Origin: Tsukamurella ocularis
Lineage (GTDB): Bacteria > Actinomycetota > Actinomycetes > Mycobacteriales > Mycobacteriaceae
Length of the DNA stretch: 64,000 nucleotides
Direction: 5' to 3'
Assembly (NCBI RefSeq): GCF_024807615.1
Contig: NZ_JANUCJ010000004.1
Coordinates: 248,001-312,000, forward strand
The notes beneath the pieces are model-generated. The model was not told where the DNA came from. It did not search any database and saw only the letters and a program-made list of their open reading frames with translations. The translations under genes were made by a program, and so were the position numbers. Shown here piece by piece: positions 57,036 through 64,000 of this stretch (position 1 is its first letter; every line of letters starts with the position of its first letter).

Positions 57036-58073
57036 ATGAGCCTGCGCATCGGAGTGTTGACCGGTGGTGGTGACTGCCCCGGCCTGAACGCGGTGATCCG
57101 CGCGGTGGTCCGCACCAGCGACTCCCGCTACGGATCCGCCGTCGTCGGATTCCAAGACGGCTGGCGCGGCCTCCTCGAAGACCGCCGCATCCACCTATCC
57201 AACGACGACCGCAACGACCGGTTATTGACCAAAGGCGGCACCATACTCGGCACCGCCCGCACCCACCCCGACATCCTCAAAGCCGGCCTCGACCGCATCA
57301 AAGCCACCCTCGACGACAACGGCATCGACGTCCTCATCCCCATCGGAGGCGAAGGCACCCTCACCGCCGCCTCCTGGCTCGCCGACGAAGGCGTCCCCGT
57401 CATCGGCGTCCCCAAGACCATCGACAACGACATCGACTGCACCGACGTCACCTTCGGCTTCGACACCGCCCTGACCATCGCCACCGACGCCATCGACCGC
57501 CTCCACTCCACCGCAGAATCACACCAACGCGTCATGCTCGTCGAAGTCATGGGCCGCCACGCCGGCTGGATCGCCCTCAACTCCGGCATCGCCTCCGGCG
57601 CCCACGCCGTCCTCATCCCCGAAGTCCCCTTCGACGTCGAAGAACTCTGCACCATGATCAAACGCCGCTTCCAACGCGGCCACGCCAGCTTCATCGTCGT
57701 CGTCGCCGAAGGCGCCAAACCCGCCGAAAACACCATGGAACTACGCCTCGGCGGCACCGACGAATTCGGCCACGAACGCTTCACCGGCGTCGCCCACCAA
57801 CTCGGCATCGAAATCGAAAAACGCATCAACAAAGAAGTCCGCACCACCGTCCTCGGCCACGTCCAACGCGGCGGCACACCCACCCCCGCCGACCGCGTCC
57901 TCGCCACCCGCTACGGCGTCAACGCCGCCCACGCCGCCCACGCCGGCACCACCGGACAAATGGTCTCCCTCCACGGCACCCAAATCACCCTCGTCCCCCT
58001 CGCCGAAGCCGTCAAACAACTCAAACGCGTCCCCCGCGACCGCTACGACGACGCCGCCGAATTCTTCGGCTGA
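57036..58073 (+). CDS. pfkA: 6-phosphofructokinase, with abnormal G-depleted codons
   Basis: A 345-residue PfkA. Motifs are [34 protein letters not shown] and [14 protein letters not shown]. Gly after the acidic residue in GGEGT predicts ATP rather than pyrophosphate as donor, despite the Lys in PKTIDND. The first 30 or so codons are ordinary for this genome (GTG, CTG, GCG). After about 57160 the third base is almost only C or A: all later Glu are GAA and Gln CAA, and all Lys but one AAA. Only some four G-ending codons besides ATG/TGG remain, none after 57480. Neighbours return to normal at once. Confidence 0.93.
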   Translation: MSLRIGVLTGGGDCPGLNAVIRAVVRTSDSRYGSAVVGFQDGWRGLLEDRRIHLSNDDRNDRLLTKGGTILGTARTHPDILKAGLDRIKATLDDNGIDVLIPIGGEGTLTAASWLADEGVPVIGVPKTIDNDIDCTDVTFGFDTALTIATDAIDRLHSTAESHQRVMLVEVMGRHAGWIALNSGIASGAHAVLIPEVPFDVEELCTMIKRRFQRGHASFIVVVAEGAKPAENTMELRLGGTDEFGHERFTGVAHQLGIEIEKRINKEVRTTVLGHVQRGGTPTPADRVLATRYGVNAAHAAHAGTTGQMVSLHGTQITLVPLAEAVKQLKRVPRDRYDDAAEFFG

Positions 58074-58130
58074 ACCGACGACCGTCCACCGGATTAGCCA
58101 CCCTGAAGCGATCCTTAAGGGCCGTAGTCC

Positions 58131-59372
58131 ATGATTCCCCGTATGAACCCGAATCCTCCCTCGAACCCGGGCGGCTACCCGGGCCCGGATCCGTCCGACC
58201 CGAACGAGCAGACACAGCTGCGCCCCACCTGGCAGCCCGAGCCCCCGATCGGCGGCGTGCCGGCGTACCCGCACCAGGGCGATGCACCGTCGTATCCCCA
58301 GTACCCGGCGGTGCAGGGCTTCCCTGCCCCCGGTCAGCAGGGTGGCGTCCCCCCGTTCCCGCCGGCACCCGGAGCACCCGGAGCGCCCGGCGGCCCCAAG
58401 AAGCAGCGCCCGGCCTGGCTGATTCCGGCGTTGATCGGTGGCGGCGCCATCGCCCTGGTCATCGTGTTGATCGCGGGCATCGCCATCGTCAAGAGCGTCG
58501 GCGGCGGGGGCGACACCGGCTCGCCCGGCGCCACCATCAAGGCCTACTTCGCCGCCCTGCAGGCCGGCGACGCCAAGAAGGCCCTGAGCTACGGCAAGGA
58601 GGCCCCGGCGTCCACCGAGCTGCTCACCGACGAGGTCCTGCGCAAGCAAACCGGACTGGCACCGATCAAGGACCTCAAGATCGTCAGCGAGACAGACGGA
58701 TTCATGGGCTCAGCGCATCTGACGGTGACGATTGGCGAGGTCTCTTACGACGAGAACCTGAACCTCGAGAAGGTGGGCGACGAGTGGAAACTGCAGACCG
58801 CGGCAGTGCAGCTCAAGCCGTACTCGTCGTACGACTCCGACAAGAAGAACATCACCATTCTCGGTAAGCCGCTGCCCGCGTCGGGCGTCGTCTACGTCTT
58901 CCCCGGCGCACTCGACCTCGGCTCCGCCAACAAGAACCTGGTGCCGCAGCTGGAGAAGATCAGCGTCGGCGACAAGAAGGGGCAGGCACCGGTCGACGGA
59001 CTGTCGCGCTACAGCGCGGGCAGCACGTTCAGCATCGCCTTCGGCCTGAGCGACGCCGCGAAGACCTCCGCCCGCCAGCAGATCGCGGCGAAGTACTCGG
59101 CCTGCGCCGCCTCCAAGGACCGCTTCCCCTCGGGTTGCCCGCAGTCGGACTTCTCCGGCGAGAACGGGACGTACACGTGGACCGCACCGAGCGTCCAGGA
59201 GATCGAGCTCGGTGACACCGTCCGCGACGGCCAGGTCTCCTTCCGGGACAACCGGCCGTGGACGTTCACCGCGACTGGGCGCGACGGCGCACCGATCACG
59301 GGATCCGACTCGGGCTTCGTCTCGGGCACGATCACCGTGACCGCCGACGCGGTGGCCGTCTCGGTCCGCTGA
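58131..59372 (+). CDS. Proline-rich single-pass membrane protein
   Basis: A 413-residue protein: cytoplasmic Pro/Gly/Gln-rich tail (1-88), one transmembrane helix (about 94-117, WLIPALIGGGAIALVIVLIA), then an extracellular region. The first outer part (SPGATIKAYFAALQAGDAKKAL to VGDEWKL) resembles DUF4878/NTF2-like lumazine-type domains; a second beta-rich part follows to the end. AAGGG lies 9 nt before the ATG. It stands between pfkA and gatB. Function unknown; an envelope role is likely. Confidence 0.75.
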   Translation: MIPRMNPNPPSNPGGYPGPDPSDPNEQTQLRPTWQPEPPIGGVPAYPHQGDAPSYPQYPAVQGFPAPGQQGGVPPFPPAPGAPGAPGGPKKQRPAWLIPALIGGGAIALVIVLIAGIAIVKSVGGGGDTGSPGATIKAYFAALQAGDAKKALSYGKEAPASTELLTDEVLRKQTGLAPIKDLKIVSETDGFMGSAHLTVTIGEVSYDENLNLEKVGDEWKLQTAAVQLKPYSSYDSDKKNITILGKPLPASGVVYVFPGALDLGSANKNLVPQLEKISVGDKKGQAPVDGLSRYSAGSTFSIAFGLSDAAKTSARQQIAAKYSACAASKDRFPSGCPQSDFSGENGTYTWTAPSVQEIELGDTVRDGQVSFRDNRPWTFTATGRDGAPITGSDSGFVSGTITVTADAVAVSVR

Positions 59373-59383
59373 CCGGCGCCCAT

Positions 59384-59389
59384 TAGGCT
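59384..59389 (+). promoter_or_regulatory. -10-like hexamer of a leaderless start (gatB)
   Basis: TAGGCT ends 6 nt before the ATG at 59396. Confidence 0.55.
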
Positions 59390-59395
59390 GGGGGC

Positions 59396-60907
59396 ATGAG
59401 TGCCGAGCTTGCCGATATCGATCTTCCCGAGTACGCGGACGTCGTCGCCCGCTACGAGCCCGTCATGGGCATGGAGGTCCACGTCGAGCTCGGCACGGCC
59501 ACCAAGATGTTCTGCGGCTGCCGCACCGAGTTCGGCGCCGAGCCGAACACCCAGGTGTGCCCCACGTGCCTCGGCATGCCGGGCGCGCTGCCCGTCGTCA
59601 ATCGCGAGGCGGTGCGCTCGGCCATCCGGATCGGCCTCGCCCTGAACTGCTCCATTCGTCCGAGCTCGGTGTTCGCGCGGAAGAACTACTTCTACCCGGA
59701 CCAGCCGAAGAACTACCAGATCAGCCAGTACGAGGACCCGATCGCCTACGACGGCCACCTCGACGTCCCCCTCGAGGACGGCACCGTCTGGCGCGTGGAG
59801 ATCGAGCGCGCGCACATGGAGGAGGACACGGGCAAGTCGACGCACATCGGGTCCGCGACCGGCCGTATCCACGGCGCCTCGCACTCCCTGCTCGACTTCA
59901 ACCGGGCCGGTGTGCCGCTGGTGGAGATCGTCTCGCGCCCCATCGAGGGCGCGGGGGAGCGGGCGCCCGAGATCGCCCGCGCCTACGTGACCGCGCTGCG
60001 CGATCTGCTCGCCTCGCTCGACGTCTCCGACGTCCGCATGGATCAGGGCTCCATGCGCTGCGATTCGAACGTCTCGCTCAAGCCGGTCGGCGCCACGGAG
60101 TTCGGCACCCGCACCGAGACCAAGAACGTCAACTCGCTGCGCTCGGTCGAGGTCGCCGTGCGCTACGAGATGCGGCGCCAGGCAGCGGTTCTCGACGGTG
60201 GCGGCGAAGTGGTCCTCGAGACCCGGCACTTCCAGGAGGGTGACGGCACGACCACCTCCGGCCGGCCCAAGGAGACCGCTGACGACTACCGGTACTTCCC
60301 CGACCCGGACCTCGGCCCCGTCGCGCCGCCGGCGGAGCTCGTCGAGGAGTTGCGCGCGACGATCCCCGAGCTGCCGTGGCTGCGCCGCGCCCGGATCCAA
60401 TCCGACTGGGGCCTGTCCGACGAGGTCATGCGCGACCTGGTCAACCTCGGCGCCATCGACAAGATCATCGCCACCGTCGACGCCGGGGCCACCCCCGACG
60501 CGGCACGGTCCTGGTGGGGCAGCTTCCTGCCGCAGCAGGCCAACACCCGTGACGTCGAGCTCGAGGCGCTGGCGATCTCGCCCGCGCAGGTGGCCCGCGT
60601 GATCGCCCTCGTCGACGAGGGCAAGCTCACGAGCAAGCTGGCGCAGCAGGTCATCGTAGGCGTACTCGACGGCGAGGGCGAGCCCGACGAAGTCGTCGCC
60701 GCCCGCGGCCTGGAGGTGGTCCGCGACGACGGTGCGCTGCAGAAGGCCGTCGACGAGGCGCTCGCCGCCAACCCCGACATCGTCGACAAGATCAAGGCCG
60801 GCAAGGTCCAGGCCGCGGGCAAGATCGTCGGCGACGTCATGAAGGCCACGCGCGGCCAGGCCGATGCGGCCCGCGTCCGGGAGCTAGTCCTCGCCGCCTG
60901 CGAGTGA
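59396..60907 (+). CDS. gatB: Asp/Glu-tRNA(Asn/Gln) amidotransferase subunit B
   Basis: A 503-residue GatB that binds the misacylated tRNA and activates the Glu/Asp side chain. It has [67 protein letters not shown] and the C-terminal YqeY-like tail. The zinc site cysteines (CGC and CPTC) are present. Its last 24 bp overlap the end of the opposite-strand diguanylate cyclase gene. Confidence 0.95.
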   Translation: MSAELADIDLPEYADVVARYEPVMGMEVHVELGTATKMFCGCRTEFGAEPNTQVCPTCLGMPGALPVVNREAVRSAIRIGLALNCSIRPSSVFARKNYFYPDQPKNYQISQYEDPIAYDGHLDVPLEDGTVWRVEIERAHMEEDTGKSTHIGSATGRIHGASHSLLDFNRAGVPLVEIVSRPIEGAGERAPEIARAYVTALRDLLASLDVSDVRMDQGSMRCDSNVSLKPVGATEFGTRTETKNVNSLRSVEVAVRYEMRRQAAVLDGGGEVVLETRHFQEGDGTTTSGRPKETADDYRYFPDPDLGPVAPPAELVEELRATIPELPWLRRARIQSDWGLSDEVMRDLVNLGAIDKIIATVDAGATPDAARSWWGSFLPQQANTRDVELEALAISPAQVARVIALVDEGKLTSKLAQQVIVGVLDGEGEPDEVVAARGLEVVRDDGALQKAVDEALAANPDIVDKIKAGKVQAAGKIVGDVMKATRGQADAARVRELVLAACE

Positions 60908-62107
60908 CGTCGCACCCCGGCAGGTTCCGCCGACGGTCACGCTGTCGGAGATCACACCGACCTCGCTGACGACGACGTCCGCATCGGCCGCTCGCTTCGC
61001 CGCGTACATCGCCTCGTCCGCCGCGGCGAGCAGCACGTCGACGGCGTCGTGGACGTGGAACGGCACCATCGCGGTAGCGACGCCTATGCTCGCGGTCACC
61101 ACGGTGCCCCCGGCCACGGGGATCGCCTCGATCGCCCGACGGTAGATCTCCGCAGATGCGCGGTGGTCCTGCGGTGAGCCGCCGACCACGGCGACGGCGA
61201 ACTCGTCGCCGCCGATCCGAGCGACGACCGCTTTGTCGGATACCGCGCGCAGGACGTCGGCCACGCGGACGAGCACGGCGTCACCCGTGTGGTGACCCAG
61301 TTCATCATTCACTACTTTGAACTCGTCAACGTCGATCAGCATCACAGCCACGGGAACGTCGCCGCGGTCGGGCGCGTGCGCGGCGACGATCCGCCGGCTC
61401 GCCCGGCGAAAGCCTCGCCGATTGAGAGCGCTCGTGAGCGGGTCGGTGTCCGAATCCGCTGCGTCCTGAGAAAGGAAGGCGATCCCGATCTGCACGCATG
61501 CGGGTACGCCGATCGCGACGACCGCAAGCATCACCGCCTTGACGGCGGCCATCGTCACCCCGTATTCGGCGACGATCGGAGGAACGAACAGTGCGATCGT
61601 CGCGATGGATAGCGCGGAGTGGGCGACGAAGTGCCAGGGCGAGAGCATGAAGGCCGTGAACACGGCGACGAGGACGATCGCGCTGAGCCCGGCGATGCCT
61701 GCCATGGTCTCGGCGTCTGTCCAGCAGACCGCGGCGATCGACACCGTCGAACTGAGGACGAAGGCCACGGCGGCGCGCTCGCTCGGCACTGCGCCGAGCT
61801 GCCATCGCACGGCCCAGAAGAGACCCATGGCTGCGCCGGCCACCTGGATCACCGTGGGCAACGCCGGGGCGACTGCGAAGCTCCGCGTCTCGTCGGTGAA
61901 CAGGAGCGCCGCGGAGATGGATCCGAGGAGCGCGGCGCACACACCGACCACCACGCGGAAGCCTCGAAGCAGGCTGCGGCCGGCGAAGTAGTCGATCCGA
62001 TCGTCGTAGTCGGGGCCGCCGTGCCACCAGGTCCCGCCGACGTAGGCAAACCACGAGACGAGGTTACCGGCGGCGATGCGTTCCCTGCGGGAAGGCGTTG
62101 TCTTCAC
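60884..62107 (-). CDS. Membrane GGDEF diguanylate cyclase
   Basis: A 407-residue protein: about six hydrophobic helices (residues 45-210) and a GGDEF domain (about 225-385) with the intact active site RIGGDEFAV and the usual [31 protein letters not shown] and [11 protein letters not shown]. It should make cyclic di-GMP. I see no RxxD inhibitory site before GGDEF. AGGAG sits 6 nt before the GTG at 62107, which I prefer to the upstream TTG/ATG pair. No EAL or HD-GYP gene lies in the window. Confidence 0.88.
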   Translation of the reverse strand: MKTTPSRRERIAAGNLVSWFAYVGGTWWHGGPDYDDRIDYFAGRSLLRGFRVVVGVCAALLGSISAALLFTDETRSFAVAPALPTVIQVAGAAMGLFWAVRWQLGAVPSERAAVAFVLSSTVSIAAVCWTDAETMAGIAGLSAIVLVAVFTAFMLSPWHFVAHSALSIATIALFVPPIVAEYGVTMAAVKAVMLAVVAIGVPACVQIGIAFLSQDAADSDTDPLTSALNRRGFRRASRRIVAAHAPDRGDVPVAVMLIDVDEFKVVNDELGHHTGDAVLVRVADVLRAVSDKAVVARIGGDEFAVAVVGGSPQDHRASAEIYRRAIEAIPVAGGTVVTASIGVATAMVPFHVHDAVDVLLAAADEAMYAAKRAADADVVVSEVGVISDSVTVGGTCRGATSLAGGED

Positions 62108-62239
62108 CTTGTGCTCCTGCGGCCGATCCATCAATGTCGATGGTTGATCGCGGAACGGAGGGTTTCGTTACCGGACGGTCGTGGTGTTTAGGATCTCAGT
62201 CGTCGGCGGCGGTCGAATCGCCGCTGGCATTCGCAGGGG

Positions 62240-63379
62240 TTAGTCGGGTCCCTCGCCGGTCGAAGCCGGGTCCGGAGGTGCCAGCAGGACCAACCGGTCG
62301 TCCGTGGGCGAGGGAGCGCCCGCCGCCTTGTTGACGGTACCGGCGAGAACGGTCTTGGGGTCGGAGCCTCCTCCGATCCGGCCGAACGATCCGAAGGTGC
62401 GCCCCTGTTCGACGCGCATGCGGACGGGATCCTGCTCGGCGGTCGCAGATCCGGGCTTGACTTTGACCCAGTAGACGTTGTCCGCGCCTCGCTGCGAAAC
62501 GCCGATCCAGTCACCGGACACTCCGCAGCCGAGAGCCCCAGGGCGGTCCGCCCAGGTCCAGACGGTTTCGGCCGGGCGCGTCGGATACACCACGCGCAGG
62601 GTGTCGCCGGACCGACCGTTGTCATCCGCGACGTACAGCGGCGCATCGGATTCGCCCCACTGTTGGCAGAGGGAGGAGCGGGCTCCGCCGTTGTTGGCGA
62701 GTATGCGCGCCGTCGCGGGCTGGTTCGGTCCGTGGCCTTCGAGAAGGAAGACCTTCCCGGCGAGTGAGTTCGGATCCGCCGCCGCGGCTGGATCGCCGGC
62801 GTTGCCCGCCGCCACCACCAGTCCTTGACGCGTCCACAAGAGTGATCCCATATTGCCCGTACGCCCCTTGGGGATGCCGCTGAAGATGACCTTCGGGACA
62901 TCGCCCTGGGTGATGCGGACGATGCGGTTGTCTGTCGGCGTCGAAATGAGCGCGTAGATGAGTCGATCTTCGTCGTACGTGGGCGACAACGCGATCGACG
63001 CCAGGCCACCGTCGCCGGAGGTGTCCACCTCCAATCGGAGCATCTCGCGGCTCGGCTGATCCGTCGTCGTGTACGTCACGATGCCGTTCCGCTGGGCCAC
63101 GATCGAGTGTTCAGCCGTATCAGTGGGAATGATGGTGGACGGTGCGTCGAGGCAGGTGGCTGTGACCGCCCGATCCATATCGACGCACGGCCCGGGAAAC
63201 TTCGGCTTCTGGCTCGGCGTCGACGGGCGCTTCGTCGTGACCTGGCCCGTCGGCGGGCCGGTGAAGGGCGCGGCCTCGCTGCCGGAGAAGTCGGCGCACC
63301 CCGCCAGCAGCGCCGCGGCCGTCGCGACCACGACGGCGCGCCGCGCGCCGGATAGCGCGCGTCCGGTCCCCACACTCAT
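62240..63379 (-). CDS. lppZ: Lipoprotein with glucose/sorbosone-dehydrogenase-like propeller (LppZ type)
   Basis: A 379-residue exported protein: signal with AVVVATAAALLAGC giving a lipidated Cys near residue 28, then a Thr/Pro-rich linker and a beta-propeller (GGLASIALSPTYDEDRLIYALIS; GNMGSLLWTRQGLVVAAGNAGD; LAGKVFLLEGHG). This matches LppZ (Rv3006), which lies near gatB in M. tuberculosis. PQQ-dependent activity is not assured, as the catalytic His/Arg set cannot be confirmed by eye. Confidence 0.8.
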   Translation of the reverse strand: MSVGTGRALSGARRAVVVATAAALLAGCADFSGSEAAPFTGPPTGQVTTKRPSTPSQKPKFPGPCVDMDRAVTATCLDAPSTIIPTDTAEHSIVAQRNGIVTYTTTDQPSREMLRLEVDTSGDGGLASIALSPTYDEDRLIYALISTPTDNRIVRITQGDVPKVIFSGIPKGRTGNMGSLLWTRQGLVVAAGNAGDPAAAADPNSLAGKVFLLEGHGPNQPATARILANNGGARSSLCQQWGESDAPLYVADDNGRSGDTLRVVYPTRPAETVWTWADRPGALGCGVSGDWIGVSQRGADNVYWVKVKPGSATAEQDPVRMRVEQGRTFGSFGRIGGGSDPKTVLAGTVNKAAGAPSPTDDRLVLLAPPDPASTGEGPD

Positions 63380-63443
63380 GCCGCCACCCTACCGATCGGG
63401 CCCCGGCCGCGGTTCGCTCCCGCCCCGCGGCGCGTTCGCACTC

Positions 63444-63449
63444 TAGGGT
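63444..63449 (+). promoter_or_regulatory. -10-like hexamer of a leaderless start (last gene)
   Basis: TAGGGT ends 7 nt before the GTG at 63457. Confidence 0.5.
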
Positions 63450-63456
63450 GGATTCC

Positions 63457-64000
63457 GTGAGTGACAAGGACGGAACCGAGAACGCGACCAGCGAGGGTGC
63501 GGGCGAATCCCCTTTCGACTTCCGGCCGACGGGCGAGCTGCCCCGGTTCGGTGAGAAGCACCCCACGGGCGGGTTCATCCTGGACCCCCACGACGATTCG
63601 GACACGGGCATCGGGCCGGTGCTGCCGCGCTACCGCGACGAGCCGGCTGGCACGGCGCCCGCCTCCGAGCCCGCGGAGGCCCCGGCCGCCGCGGTGAGCG
63701 CGCCTACCGCAGCGGCGGCCTCGGCACCGTTGGGCGGCGACGAGCCCACCACCTCCGTGCCGGACACCAGCGACCTCGCGGCCGCGATCGCCGCCGCGAA
63801 CGCGGCCACCGCCGCGATCTCCACCTCCGGGACCCCGGACGCCGCGACCGAACGCGCCGACCTCTCGAGCGACGAGCGGGACGAGTTCGGCAAGCGTTAC
63901 AACCGCCGACGGGGCCGTGAGCGCGCCGCGCAGGCCCGCGCCGAGGCGGAGGGCATCCCGCTCGAGGCCGCCGCTACCGAGCAGATCGCGCCGCCGCCGG
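63457..64000 (+). CDS. Partial gene: protein with long disordered Ala/Pro/Glu-rich N-terminus
   Basis: An open frame from GTG 63457 runs off the window with no stop (181 codons visible). It starts VSDKDGTENATSEG, has SPFDFRPTGELPRFGEKHPT and GGFILDPHDD, then a long Ala/Pro/Thr region, and near the end the basic KRYNRRRGRERAAQARAEAE. No known domain is seen yet. Codon use is that of a real gene and a -10-like hexamer precedes it. In M. tuberculosis a DoxX-type gene (Rv3005c) lies here, so a DoxX membrane domain may follow; unproven. Confidence 0.7.
   Translation, partial: MSDKDGTENATSEGAGESPFDFRPTGELPRFGEKHPTGGFILDPHDDSDTGIGPVLPRYRDEPAGTAPASEPAEAPAAAVSAPTAAAASAPLGGDEPTTSVPDTSDLAAAIAAANAATAAISTSGTPDAATERADLSSDERDEFGKRYNRRRGRERAAQARAEAEGIPLEAAATEQIAPPP

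Overview
The window comes from a high-GC actinobacterium of the order Mycobacteriales. Tsukamurella is my best guess, but I cannot fix the genus from sequence alone. From memory, much of it follows the order of Mycobacterium tuberculosis Rv3040c-Rv3005c: EchA17-like hydratase, two methyltransferases (Rv3038c and Rv3037c type), a beta-propeller lipoprotein and LbH transferase (Rv3035/Rv3034c), the divergent methylglucose-lipopolysaccharide (MGLP) genes (Rv3032/Rv3031/Rv3030), etfBA, the OlsB/PlsC-like pair (Rv3027c/Rv3026c), cysteine desulfurase, mnmA, a MetE-like protein, ligA, an ACT protein, gatC, gatA, pfkA, gatB and lppZ.

Layout. 1-5 kb: fatty-acid and methyltransfer genes, an aminotransferase and an esterase with a divergent TetR regulator. 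6.1-7.8 kb: one AT-richer AAA-type ATPase gene of foreign look. 7.8-9.9 kb: thioesterase-XRE-map operon. 10-16.6 kb: cell-envelope polysaccharide genes. 16.8-20.2 kb: etfBA and a catalase. 20.3-26.1 kb: a two-component pair facing each other, a multicopper oxidase, a secreted protein and an MFS pump. 26.2-38 kb: NUDIX, OlsB/PlsC-like acyltransferases, thiouridylation genes, ammonium transporter, small regulators and ligA. 38-47 kb: a histidine-utilization block (IclR and GntR regulators, hutUIG, a structured palindrome-rich gap, hutH and permease) lying between ligA and the ACT gene, which adjoin in M. tuberculosis. 47-64 kb: ACT protein, small redox and regulatory genes, gatCA, an Rrf2/AhpD pair, a phospholipase A2/serine-hydrolase pair, a second two-component system, pfkA, gatB, a diguanylate cyclase, an lppZ-like lipoprotein and the start of one more gene.

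How the genes work together. Histidine entering through the permease is taken by HutH, HutU, HutI and HutG to glutamate, formamide or ammonia, with ammonium transport nearby. EchA, the EtfAB pair and the thioesterase belong to acyl-CoA metabolism. The GT4/GH57/methyltransferase set makes and trims methylated glucans that bind fatty acyl chains. GatCAB makes Gln-tRNA and Asn-tRNA by transamidation; cysteine desulfurase and MnmA supply tRNA 2-thiouridine.

Most notable signals: (1) a duplicated two-palindrome element with an exact 59-bp pitch between hutG and hutH, with a fifth related palindrome before gatC; (2) pfkA, whose codons after about the first 30 almost never end in G; (3) the isolated AT-rich ATPase gene; (4) Pho-box-like repeats before the OlsB-like gene; (5) a -10-like hexamer 6-9 nt before many start codons, the signature of leaderless transcripts; and (6) several paired operators that match a neighbouring regulator.
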